Position numbers and translations under genes: made by a program. The notes beneath the pieces are model-generated. The model saw nothing but the letters and a program-made list of their open reading frames with translations. It had not been told where the DNA came from and did no database searches. From assembly GCA_013400155.1 (NCBI GenBank), contig VXBM01000017.1:1387996-1451995 (forward strand): a stretch of DNA of 64,000 nt, written 5' to 3'. The DNA comes from Helopsaltes ochotensis (taxonomy: Eukaryota > Chordata > Aves > Passeriformes > Locustellidae). This document shows, piece by piece, positions 39,101 to 50,361 of this stretch; position 1 is the stretch's first letter, and each line of letters opens with the position of its first letter.

Positions 39101-41524
39101 TCACTTCAAAGAATGACATCTTGAAGACCAAATTTCACAACAAAAAATAAGAAAAAAGTTTCTAATACACTTTTTCACATAAGTTACTTGAGAAAACACT
39201 AACAAAATAGTTCATGCATGAGAAGGTATACCTGAAATGGCAGCATAATTCACTCCACTTCCTAAATATACCACAGGATGACATAACATGTGGCTGTTGC
39301 CAGTTTAGACAAAGCTTTTTTTGCATTTTAATCAAAGAAACAAAGCTGTGGATTTCTGTATTTATGAGTGAGAAAGGTTTTTTTCCCCCCATATTTGTGT
39401 TGGAAGACAGTAAATGGCACATTTACTTCATGGTTAGATACAGTCTATCATCTCTCTACAACACATGCATCCCACTTCAGCTTCATCCCACATGAATTCC
39501 AGAAAACACAACGCCAAAGATGGTGGGTTTCAGTAAGGGGATGTTATCCCAGGCCATGAAAAAAGGCTACAACAAACTGTTGCTAGCTGCACCTTCTTCT
39601 CTATGGCTAAGATATTCAGTATGGTGTTTTCCTGGCCATAAAACCTGTTCATCATTGTGAGAAACAGTCTTGCATGTCAAATGGCATAACATACTGGTGC
39701 CAGAGCACGATGGCAGAAGTTATCAATGGGAAAAATCCTATTATGAAGTTATTCAAACAAAAGTCCTTTTTCAGGGATATTTTGCTTCCTGCCAGTATCT
39801 TGTTTCCTGTGATGCACAGACATCTAGCACATCTCAAAGGAAAAAGCCTATCACAATCTATTGTAAGTTATCACACTTATTATAGCACTAAATTACAATA
39901 AAAATGCATTCACTGAATAAGCCTCTGAAAGGAAGAGACAGCACAAAAGAAATTTCATTTATACTTACATTGTTATAATAATCAGCATTTTTTCTCAACT
40001 AAAATAGCCAAACCCCATGTAAAATACTGTAGAATGTTATTTAAGCTTTGCTACTCATTGTTGACATCAAGCCTATGTTTTGACAGACTCATGTTGAAAC
40101 CAGATAATTCCTCCATCAAGCCCACTACACTACCAGAGTATCTCTCTGCTTAGACAAGCACTTAGGCATTAAAAGAAAATAAATATAAAAATACCACAGT
40201 GTTTGTTGAAACAGACTATGATGGTTGGAGTTTTACAAATTTCTCTAGTAGATAGGTGTGTCGCATTGGGTTCATTATGATTTGCAGTAATAAATGACAT
40301 TTCCTCCTGGAAACTCAGCCTAAACCCAGAATTCCTGGTTTTCACCAGAACTGTCATTATCAAAATAAATACACTTGATATCAACTTTGAAAGCACAGAA
40401 GATGTTGAAGGTGTTGAATGTAATTCAACTGTGGGCAAACAAATCTAAGCAGCATTAGAAAATTTTATACTCAATGTGGTACCACTGAAGTGCATCATCA
40501 TTGAAAAACTTCAAGTATTTGCCACGCAGAAGTAGGAGAAAAAAAGTTTAAACTTTTACAGATTTTGAAATGACAACAGCCATATAACAAAGAAGATTTC
40601 TTCGGGATTTGGAAGTTACTTTACTGATCCATTCTAAGCTAAGGCTCACATTACCACAGATTGGGAACACAACTGCAGTCAATACTGCCATTTCAGATGC
40701 TTAGTAAAGTGCTTGCGAAAGAAAAAAAGACCAAACAAAAAACCCCAACTGAAGCACAGAAGGAACTTTCAAGAAGAAATACGTTACTTCAGCACCAAGA
40801 AAATATGAGCATCAAATGCCAGTGTTCCATTCACCTCATAATCACTAACTGCAAACATTAAACAAACGCAAGTGTCGGACTGAAGGAAAAATTGAGTAAA
40901 ACTAAATAACTGGCTGAAATAGGATGGCTAACTGGAACAGGAGAAAATACATATCTGGGAAGCCACCACAGTTCTAAACAATCATGTTCTTGGGCATGGA
41001 AAAAGTTAAAATTCAGCTGCCTGTATGAGCAAGTCATATGTATTAATTCATACAGTTAAGATTTCACAAGGTTAAGTGCAGCTTTTAATGAAGGAAAGCA
41101 TTTTCTCCTTTTCTGTTTTCTTCCCATTATGGAAGAACAAATGCAAAATTTCTTATATACAGCAACACAGAGTTACCCATTGGAGTCAACTGACTCAAAT
41201 TCTCAATTTTTTTCTGCTCTTCTAAGTAACTCTTATCAACAGATTCTTTTTTATTTTAACCAAAACCACTGACAATAAAAATATCTTTGCATTTCAGGCC
41301 TTTGTAAAATATGAAAATTAACAGCTATATACTGCAAGTTGCATTAATAATGTCAAAATGTTCGTGTGCAATGTTAAAGAAACTGAACACCAGCAACTTC
41401 CACAGATGCCTCTTAAAATAAGATAAGGTGCACAAATACAGAGTTTTATCACCCAAGTTTGTAAGATGAAACTCTGACATGATTTCTAAAATGCAAGTTC
41501 TGACAGCAAGTACAAACCCACAGA

Positions 41525-41605
41525 ACAAAAACAAACCAAAAAAAACCCAAAAAAACCCCCAAAAAACCCAAAAAACCCAAAAAGAAAAAACAAACAAAAA
41601 AAAGA
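41525..41605. repeat. A-rich tract with regular C-runs (G-runs on the minus strand)
   Basis: A-runs separate CCC (41546-41548), CCCCC (41556-41560), CCC (41567-41569) and CCC (41576-41578). On the minus strand, which is ADK sense, this gives four G-runs with T-only loops of 7, 6 and 6 nt. The minus frames 41325-41597 and 41449-41664, rich in Phe, Trp and Gly, are artefacts of this repeat. Confidence 0.85.
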
Positions 41606-44532
41606 ATTAATTTGCCTGTTCCTCCCCCAAATTTATGCTTAGTTTCATGTTGTGTCCCATTCACAGTACCAGAGACTGAATGACAGTGTTTAGCGCTATC
41701 ATGACTCTCAACTTATTCTGAAATAAGGGAAATGTCTGAGGAAGAGACATCTTCTAGCCTCAGTAGGAACCAAATAAAATCCCTCACAGTGAATTCTAAT
41801 CAGACACCAGCAGCACAGCTAGCAGATCCACAGCAAAATGAATATGACAGACTGGAAGATATTATGTCAATGGTATAAATTACTGCAAGTATAGGAATTA
41901 TATCTGCAGAAGGGAAAGAAATTGCATGGAGTTTGACAGTACATGTAGCCTGTCTTAAATGGTACAAAATAGAGTAATTTTAAAGGATTAAAATACACCT
42001 TTAAAGTTCATCATCTTTGAGAAAGCTGGGACAGCATCTGTATTTTGCTTCTATCTGTGATTTACTGGGTCCTATTCTCCGCTAGTCTTTCTCTAATTTG
42101 TCTGCTGGATCTGATTACCAGATGGCTAAAGTAAATGTATTGTGTTCATTCACGGTAACAGAAGTTGTCTTTAAAGATTCTGTCATGGCTTCGCTATCTT
42201 TTCCTTTGTACCTACTCCTCCCTCTGTGAATTGATTAGATTTCAGAGCTAAGTTTCACGAGGGTCATTCTGCTGAATGCTGCATTGAAAAGCGAATTATC
42301 TATTCTAGGAAGCACATACAAATGACCACAGGATACCAGAGACCCGTCCTAAAGCAACAACTGCCCAGTTCTGCCAAGAAAATAGATTGATAATCTCACG
42401 ACATGGATTTCCAGAATAAGTATCTGTCAGTGACATACACGCTAATGCAATCCAAGAAATGGGTGACAGTTGGACAGCAAGAAGGAAATGAAAAGCAACA
42501 CATGCACAGTGCAGAGCCAAGGAAGGTAAAAGCCTAAAGTGAAGACAGACAACAACAGACAAACTAATGACTCAGAGCTACCCTCTACCTCAGGAGTGGT
42601 AATTGCGCACTACACGGTTTCATTTAATCTGGTCAACCACTGCAAACCCACAAGTAAAGAAGCTAAATGAAAGAAAAGGGCATGAGCACACTGTAGCATG
42701 AGGAACCCTGGACAGTTGGTTCTGCACTGTCTCTTCTCCTTCAGTAAAGTTACATAATGCAATCTGTAATCTGAAGTGATAATGCTGTCCTAGAAATCTG
42801 AGTTGCCCATCCTTGAGTGCTTTTGCTATACATGTGAACAAGGTTCTTCACTCAAAACATCTCCTGCAATCATATATATCCCTCATCTGAATTTCATATT
42901 GTAAATATATAATACCATTTATTAGCATTTCAATGTTATTTATTTATCCATTATCACATGCACATCTTGGAGTTTATTTTCAGTTTAGTACAGTAATTCT
43001 CTTGTCTCCTAATCAAAGTTTGGATGTTGTAAAACTGGCATCTGAGAAAAACAGCTTTTAATATATCCAAAAATCACCTAGTCAAAATTTAAGGAATCAA
43101 ACTGACTGAACACAGACTAGTGACTTCAGAACTAAAATAAGAGGAAGGCTTTATCTTAAAAAATACAAACCTGTTTAGCACCTCATGTAATATTTTGCAT
43201 TTTTCCTGAAGCATGTCCACTAAGTTTAATTTTTCCAAATTGTACATTGGAAGCTTCATTGGGAATTATATACAGGCATGGGAAAATTAAAAAAGAAACA
43301 CCCCCAAACTTAGTGCAGTAACATTTATGGGAATACTTGTCATTCTTCTTTATTTAAACTATACTCTCAGCCTCTCAAAATTTTTCAGCCACAGCGGTAA
43401 TTCCCAAGCATGGCATTTGGAAAAGAAAGAGCTCAGAACACATGGAAAAAACCAATAAAAAATTAGTAGACAATACACCTACATATATTTTGACCACAGC
43501 ACAAACACATGGTCATAACAGCGGGACGTACTTTCTTTGTGCACTGAGAAGGTTGTAAGTATTTTCTGACAGTTATAAAGGGCCAGTCTTGGCCATACAC
43601 AAGAATCAATAACAACCATGTAAAGCCTATAGCAGTGCACACTAACTGGCTGTAGGAGACATTAACACTACCTAAAAGAAGTAACTGTATTTTCAATGAA
43701 CTTGTTCCTCCTGGATAATCAATTTTTTACACTTCTTGCCAGCTGTTCCCACACAGCTCAGGTAGCAGAATAGAAACAGCTGTCATGCAGAATCCATATA
43801 TTACATGCATGTTATGAGGTTTTAATCTGTCATAGCTTTCTATGTTAATGTTGATCAGTCATATCAACTTGAGGGCAAGATGAAAACAAATTCACAACTT
43901 CTATTTGGGCAAGACATGATCTACACAAATACATTTATCTGGCTTGATTCATTCGGGATGGTAAAAAAAGAATACTAATCTTGAATCTACTAATACCCCA
44001 TCCTCAAACCCCCCTTTATTCTAGAAGTAAGATTTAATCATTAAAATCAGTTTGCCTACCACTCACATTTAAGAGATTTGTCAAAATCATTGTTTCTGAA
44101 ATATTGAGTTATAAGGTGCCACGGTAATTACTATGGAATAAATAGCAATTAAGATTGTTCACACAAATAAGCTCACTGTTTGCAATGAATAATTATGCTA
44201 ATAGTGTTTTTCTACATAATTTGTGCATCCTTCACAACAATTTACTAGAAAATGTGAAATGTAAATTTGATGCATTACTACAAAAGCTCTGAAAATATGT
44301 TCAGTTCTTACAATTTTCCCCATCAATTTAAGTGAACATACAACTAAAACATACTTCTGCATTTGTACATCTAATTTTGAAGAAATCAAGCTATGCTGAA
44401 ATTGAAGCAGTCATTTTCTTTCCCTGTCTTCCTATAAGATCATTCGAAACCACATACAAGGGACGTACTCACTGCTTAAAGTTCAGGATACTGTAACACA
44501 AACTTTAGCAATTTGAAAGAGGCTGAACTTAC

Positions 44533-44641
44533 TGCTATATAATAAACTTTGGCCTTTTCCACCAACTTCCAGTTCTTCTCCAAATCAAGGTGCTTCTCCT
44601 TCTTATAGCAATTAGCAGCTGCAAGGTTAGCTACAAGAGAC
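44533..44641 (-). CDS. ADK: ADK next internal coding exon, 109 nt (adenosine kinase)
   Basis: This is the exon immediately downstream in the transcript of the 173-nt ADK exon. It starts with a single G that completes Arg132 (AG+G). It then encodes 36 residues, from Ser-Leu-Val-Ala-Asn-Leu through Tyr-Lys-Lys-Glu-Lys-His-Leu to Val-Tyr-Tyr-Ile-Ala, matching human short-isoform residues 133-168 with few changes (Lys for Met157, Tyr for Cys165; numbering from memory). Human Leu134 and Ala136 are reported to line the adenosine pocket, and both are kept here. The acceptor is a pyrimidine-rich run ending in CAG. The donor reads GCA|gtaagt, a strong consensus. Exit phase is 0, so the next exon should begin at Gly169, but I could not find it between positions 1 and 44532. 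The open frame 44476-44703 includes intron sequence on both sides. The exon is intact. Confidence 0.97.
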
Positions 44642-44797
44642 CTGAAAGTGATTAAAGAACAAGTATGAGATGCTCTGTACACAACAGCACTGCAATTTCT
44701 CACAATGAACGTAATTTCGCACAGATCCTAAAGAACATAACAGCAATTAACAAAGAGCACCATAAGCCACATATACTTTATTTGACCATTTCATAAA

Positions 44798-44865
44798 AAG
44801 TAAATAATATATTTAAATAATGGATTAAATATAATTTAAATCTTATATTAAATAATGCATTTTCA
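44798..44865. repeat. AT-only block near the ADK 109-nt exon
   Basis: About 68 bp built almost entirely of A and T (TAAATAATATA and TTAAAT units), about 155 bp upstream of the exon in the transcript. No gene or recognised repeat is seen. Confidence 0.7.
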
Positions 44866-47459
44866 ATCCAGCTAGATAGTTTAAGTAACCTATCACTATT
44901 ATATTGTTTAGGTGCCTTCGTTTGCTTTGAACCAACCTTTGTTTCACTCTGTGATCAACTCCCTCTATATGGTTTAGCATCTGCAGATTTTCATTAAAAC
45001 TCCTCTAGTACCTAAGACCTAAAGAAAATTGGTTACTCCAGTTTATCTTCTGAAAACTATTTTCCCTTACTAAAAGCAAAAGGTTGATGGATATGTAAGT
45101 CCTGCCACTATAATTTTCCAATGAATAGTTATATTCTTTGAAAAGGGGCTTGTTTGGGGGTTTTTTCCCCCATTACGTTCATATTTTCCTTTCGCAAATA
45201 AAAAAGGGTCAGGTTGCTACATTTAGATGATGAACTGTTAAAAAAACTTTGGCTTAGCTGCGGATTACTGGAACACTACCAAAAACTCATTTGTACTTCC
45301 TTTTTTCCTAACAAGTTATAACACAAGCTGTGGGGACACAACTTCCATTACCAAGAACAAAAATACTTGGATCACATTGCTTCTGTTACATGCAAAACTC
45401 ATTCTATTTTAAATCACCTTCTTCACCCATTCCATTCAGCCTTATGAAACAAAACTTAAGACGTACTCCTAAGAAGTCATAAAAAGACCTCTACACCTTC
45501 ACTCTGGCTACCATGACCAAATTCTTCTATCCAAATATATTATGAGACAGTTTAATGACATGCAATATTTACAGAAGGTTCATTGGGAAACAGATTATTT
45601 CCAGGCTAGCATACAGAACATTAAACACAATTTTCAAAATTTAATAGTCAATGGATGCCCTCTTAACATTTTAACACATCACTATTTTGTGATATTTAAG
45701 TGCATTAGCCAGACAATTAATGTGTAATTAAAGATGCAACATTTGGCTATTGCAAACTTCGGCCTTCTCAAGGTGCATGCAATTGATGCTGTATGCATCA
45801 TCCTCTTCCATACAAGAGCTACTACAGTCCAGAGACAGTGCTGGCAGCAAACTGCTCATCTGCTTTCACCAAGGTGAGCTTCTGCTTCCAGGTTCATTAC
45901 CAGGCTCATTCAGGTGTTAGGAAGTAAGTACACAAGACATTCTTTACTTAATAAAAAACAAACAGAAGAGGAAAAGAAAACTTTTATGAACAACCAACTC
46001 TCCTAGTAAACTTCCTGAAGTACTCATCACTGACAATCCTTGTCAGTTACACAGATCATGTATATAAAATGAAAATGAAGTTAGACTAACTTTATTTGAA
46101 TATATCAAAATTAAAGTTCTGTGTCATTTCATCCCATGAGCAAACTTAGGGCTTACCACTTTAATTCTAAAATCTAAATGCAATGAAAACTAATGTACAT
46201 TTGGAATAGAGAAAAAAGAAAAAAAAATAGAAAAATTTATGAACAAATACACCAAACCTCTGGAGCATTACAAGTAACAGGGCAACAAGTTTCATTCTTC
46301 ATGAATATTATCATTTCAATGATATGAAATCCACTGGAGAAACAAGTGAATCCAAGAAAGACACGTGCACATGTGCATGCGGTAATTTTCTGTAAATCAA
46401 ACTTTGAAGGCAAATTAAATCTTTCAGTTTTGGCAAACCCTAAATATCCATCAAGGACACAGCTTAAAAAAAAAAAATCTTGTCTGTCTACGTATGTTGC
46501 TAAGTAAAAAGCAATTATGTTCCAGAAAACCGAGCAAAGACTTTCTATATGTTTCCTTTCACTTACCACATGCCCCTGAAACTGTAAACCTAGCTCTGTG
46601 TGGCTACGTCCAACTGTAGAGATGCTCTGCACATATGGGTAATAAAAGATTGCTACACTGACGACAAAGCACTGAACTTTTCCATATTAAAACTGTAAGT
46701 CTGACAGCACTAAGTTCAACATGTGGAGCACAGACTAGGTAGATATTTCTTCAATGAAATACAGTAACTGGAGACAGCCAGAGTGCTTCAATTGAAACAG
46801 CTTAATGTAGACACTGAGCATGTGGTTATTTCTAAGCAGAATGCACAAATCAAAGTCATAGACTATGACAGAGCATAGATATTACTTTAGAGTTTAATCA
46901 TGTGTTAGGATTTTCTTGAGAAGCTCTGAGAAAACAAAGTGTATTAGTATTGCAAAACTAGAGAATTCAGGGTGGTAATCACACATCAGCTCAGAACCCT
47001 TTCCTGCAAAAAGCTAGACAGAAGCAAGAAACATTCATATCAGGGCATCTGGAACATTAATATACACAGCCACTTCCTAGGAAAACCAGGAGTGCTACTA
47101 GTCAGCTGCTCCAAAAGAGACAAGAGAGCTAAAGAAAGAAGTTAGTACACAACTGAGCTGGGACAAGAGATAAATCAATAGTGTTATCAACTGAGGCAAA
47201 GTTGAAGCGATTCTTACCAATATAGAAAATGCTAAAAACCAAAAAACAGTCAGAGGGTAATTAAAGACTGACAATAAACTTGCTCTCACAGAATGGACAA
47301 TTGCACACTAAAGCCTTTAGAAGCAACCATCAGCTTGTAGCAATGTATTTACACGACCTCGGCCATTCTGTGTACCAGCCAAACTGTTTGTTGATAACAA
47401 ACCACCTGCAGTCTTGTTTTCAGGGTTCTCAGGAACTCAGCAAGGTCACTAAGACAACA

Positions 47460-47800
47460 ACAAGATGAAAGTGGAAACTAAAAGCTTGGGAAATTGCTGG
47501 AGAGAAATGCAAAACCAAGATAGGAGACACACAGTATGGTGATGGACACCTGGCCAATTAGATGTCCTGAAAGATGTGTGCCTACCTGATGGACAAGTGG
47601 CTTAGCCAATGGACAGACACCTGTTTGCATGGACAGGAGAGCTAGAAAACTATAATTGAGGTCTTTTGTAAACAATAAATGGCTTCTGTGAAAATCATAT
47701 TGGTTTTGTTACACAGTTGATCATTTCACTCTGCACCAGCTTTTTTCTTCTCGCAAGGAGCATGAACTCCCTGCCACTCTCAAGCGTCGATTGAGATGAA
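47460..47800 (+). mobile_element. Candidate degraded LTR, plus orientation
   Basis: The segment has an LTR-like order of signals on the plus strand. Two CCAAT motifs lie at 47553-47557 and 47607-47611. A TATAA-like ACTATAATTG follows near 47650, then AATAAATGGC near 47675, then a T- and C-rich U5-like tail (TTTTTTCTTCTC). The wording resembles avian ERVL-type LTRs. I could not define TG/CA termini or a target duplication, so the ends are estimates. A chance promoter-like array in unique DNA remains possible. Confidence 0.5.
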
Positions 47801-48274
47801 GCCACTGTCTAGTACTTGAGCAAATATTTGATATTAAGAAAAAAGAATGGTTTATTTTAGCAAGCCAAAAATACTGCTTATGAAGCCAAAGAAGTATTTG
47901 CAGACATTCCTATGAACAAATTTACCTAAACTTTTAAATTCCATTGAGATGCAAATGTTTTTCTTGAATTCATATTGTGTGTCTATTGACAGTCTTGACT
48001 TCAGTTTCCCACCCCGTTACCTAGAAAATGGTGATTGCTACAGGACAGATACACAGACACTATGTGGCTGAAGAGAGAGAGAATCTCAGAGCAAAAACAT
48101 CTTTATTGCTTTTATCCTCTGAAAAACTGAATATGGATCTTGAAGATGAAGAGGGAAGTCTGTAGACATAATTAGTGTCAAAACTCCAGATGAAGATGAA
48201 TGAACTTCCTTCCTCTGTGAAGTATGTACACTCATTTGTGAGAGTAAGACATTATGTACAACATTAAATTGAGA

Positions 48275-49012
48275 GGGACAGGTTTATAAGCTGGAGGACG
48301 GGGCTGTCTGTCATTCAGTGGATCTTCAACAGCCTGAAGAATTGGGCTGGCAGAAAACGTGAAGGTAAATGCAAAGTCATGCAATTATACACAACAATAT
48401 AGGCTGAATGTTTAGCGGATACCACACAGTTTTCTAGAGAAGGACCTGGAGATGCTGGTGAACCAGGCTTGGAATGTGAGTCAGCTGTGCACTACACAGA
48501 GAAAGTTAATCACATTAGGTGTATATGAGCAAACATGCAGTCAGGAGAACAAAGCAAGTTACAGGCTCTGTCTCCAGACCATATCTGGAGTTCTGTGTCC
48601 AGCTTTGAGTTTTCCATCACAACACATTGACAGGGCAGTGAGTCCAGCAGTGGGCCATCAAGATTATTAGGCGGCTGAAACACTTAACAAAAGCAGAAAG
48701 GCTTGGGTAAACCTTAAGAACAGATACCTAAGGGGAGACCTTCCAGCTTCCTTCAAATATCTAATGAAAGTTTACAAAGAAGATGGAGCCAGACTATTCT
48801 TGAAGACAAGAAAGAACAGACACAAGCTTGAAGAAGGAATGCTGCAACTGGATACCATCAAAATAATTTCTCCCATGGAGAGCTTGAACACTTTGCCCAG
48901 AGAGCTTGTGCAATCTCTATCCTCTGTCACACTCCAAATCCATCTGCACATGGCCATGAAAAGACTGATCTATCTTTGAAGTTGGTCCTGCCTTCTGCAG
49001 GGGTTTGTCTCA
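48275..49012 (+). mobile_element. Degraded CR1 LINE 3' region, plus orientation
   Basis: A longer and more decayed CR1 copy of about 740 bp. Recognisable CR1 landmarks in order are: GGATCTTCAACAGCCTG, AAATGCAAAGTCATGCA, GGAGATGCTGGTGAACCAGG, a GAGTTCTGTGTCCAGCTTTG block, CTAAGGGGAGACCTTC, AAGATGGAGCCAGACT, GCCCAGAGAGCTTGTG, and a worn CCTGCCTTCTGCAGGGGTTTG end. Small insertions and deletions break all frames. The frames 48452-48670 and 48764-48979 are parts of this element. The sequence suits an older CR1 subfamily than the copy at 16.8 kb. Confidence 0.85.
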
Positions 49013-50188
49013 GGTATCTGCTCTAATTAAAATTGTTCTAGAGTTCTACACGTTAAATGGAAAACACTTGTTTCTCTGACTCTCATTTCAATTCATGTTG
49101 TTGTCTACCACCTTTTCTAATTCTACCCAAAACATGCACCAACTTCTCTGAAAGTATGCCATGGACTTTAATTATTGGACTGCTATCTCACCTTTAAAAA
49201 TTCTACCAACTCCTGATACTGCTTTGAAAGGAAAAGAGTAGGTCCTCAGGAGCAATGGCATTGAAAGCCCCAGAGGGAAACAAAAAAGGATATTGACAGA
49301 TATTTTTATCTTATTCTGAGCCAAAAAGAAAATATTCTTCAGGGTAACTGATAAAATTTTCATTATCAATTCAGTATGTGGTATCAGAAAAATTAAATGC
49401 TGTCAGAAAGTCAGGGAGGTCTGACATGTGCTGGTAATTCCTCAAAATTAAGGCTAACCTGGTCGGCTGGCTTTGAAACCTTTAAAAATTTTCAGAAGGT
49501 AATCAGCAAAGAAGTAAAACACAAGTTCAACAGTTCTGAGTAGAGGGTGAAAGAAGAAAGCAAAGGGCCACGGTCAAGAAAAATGAATAGAAAAAAGTAG
49601 CAAATGAAAACACAGAAGACAAATTCAGAAGAAATTCTTAAAATGTAGACATACAGAATTACAGGTACTAGAAGAATTTCTCAACAAGTGCAATAGCAAA
49701 AAAAAAAAAAGCTTTTTTCTTGTATAAAATGAAATTAACCCTTTCAGTGTGGTTATATGCTGACAGCTATTCTTGCTAAACTCACCAGGTATCTCCTGAG
49801 GTATATTCCTTACTTGCCCATCAAGTATAAGCCTTATGTACCAATCAACTTGCATACAAGCTGCATAAATATAGTGGTTAACCAAATGTTGTCTTCCCAC
49901 ATATTTTCTCTCTCCAGAGCAAGTAGAAGCTATCAAGTTCAGAAAGAAGTAGTATATTATTATTTCACACTTTCTGGCCATAATACAACTGCTATTCTCT
50001 AAAAGCATATTAATACTGCCCAGCCCCAAACTATGGCCTAGGCAGTCCTGTGTTATCTGAAACCAGTGCTAACACTTATTCATTCAAATCACAATTTTTC
50101 AAGGCTGGATACTCCAAATTAGCAAATTAGGCTACACTCACTACGCCAACTGCATCTGTACTTTCAGAAAATATCAAAGGCCCCTGAC

Positions 50189-50361
50189 CTGTTATCACTC
50201 GTGATGCAGGCAGCACAGGTTCCTGTTGGCTCTTCACTCTGCTCATAATAATGGGCATCCACATGAGCTTCCTCAGCCTTCTTCTTCAAGATCTCTCCAA
50301 ATTTATCTTTGCCAATGCACCCAAAGAAAGTTGCAGCTTTGTGAGGTTTCTGAATCATCCA
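50189..50361 (-). CDS. ADK: ADK internal coding exon, 173 nt (adenosine kinase)
   Basis: Adenosine kinase is a PfkB/ribokinase-family enzyme that transfers phosphate from ATP to adenosine to make AMP, so it sets cellular adenosine levels. Read on the minus strand, this exon opens with the Trp-Met-Ile-Gln stretch, continues through Phe-Phe-Gly-Cys-Ile-Gly and Asp-Lys-Phe-Gly-Glu-Ile-Leu, and ends with Thr-Gly-Thr-Cys-Ala-Ala-Cys-Ile-Thr then Asp-Asn. It aligns almost without gaps to human short-isoform residues 75-131 (numbering from memory). It holds 57 full codons plus AG, the first two bases of Arg132. The acceptor is a T-rich tract ending in CAG at 50362-50364. The donor reads AG|gtcagg, a weak form with C at +3. 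Entry phase is 0 and the exon ends two bases into a codon. Differences from human include Lys for Ile at position 92. The longer open frame around it (50164-50478) is only this exon plus intron read-through. The identification is very secure. Confidence 0.97.

Larger units (their letters stand above)
1..44532 (-). other. ADK: ADK downstream intron, incomplete at the left edge
   Basis: This is at least 44.5 kb of intron after the 109-nt exon. I searched by eye for the reverse complements of the expected downstream coding motifs (Gly-Phe-Phe-Leu-Thr-Val-Ser, Met-Pro-Tyr-Val-Asp, Phe-Gly-Asn-Glu-Thr, Asn-Gly-Ala-Gly-Asp) and found none. The stretch holds the solo LTR, three CR1 fragments and the simple repeats listed separately. 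I see no recognisable gene in 1-7.65, 8.2-16.8, 18.6-27.5, 28.3-36.0 or 36.2-44.5 kb. A small divergent exon could have been missed. Confidence 0.8.
44642..50188 (-). other. ADK: ADK intron between the two exons (5,547 nt)
   Basis: The boundaries follow from the donor of the 173-nt exon (gtcagg) and the acceptor of the 109-nt exon. The intron is phase 2. It holds an AT-rich block at about 44798-44865, a candidate LTR near 47.46-47.80 kb and a degraded CR1 at about 48.28-49.01 kb, both inserted opposite to the direction of ADK transcription. The rest (45.0-47.4 kb, 47.8-48.2 kb and 49.1-50.1 kb) shows no recognisable gene or repeat. Short frames such as 46237-46632 and 49625-50029 have no recognised similarity. 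Confidence 0.9.

Noticed and set aside
41325..41664. Minus frames very rich in Phe, Trp and Gly
   Set aside because: They are translation of the A-rich/C-run simple repeat.
46237..46632. 131-codon minus frame
   Set aside because: Length is within chance for 64 kb of AT-rich DNA, and there is no recognised motif or splice context.
49625..50029. 134-codon minus frame close to the 173-nt ADK exon
   Set aside because: It contains homopolymer-coded Lys and Phe runs, has no ADK similarity, and lies in the intron between two phase-matched exons.
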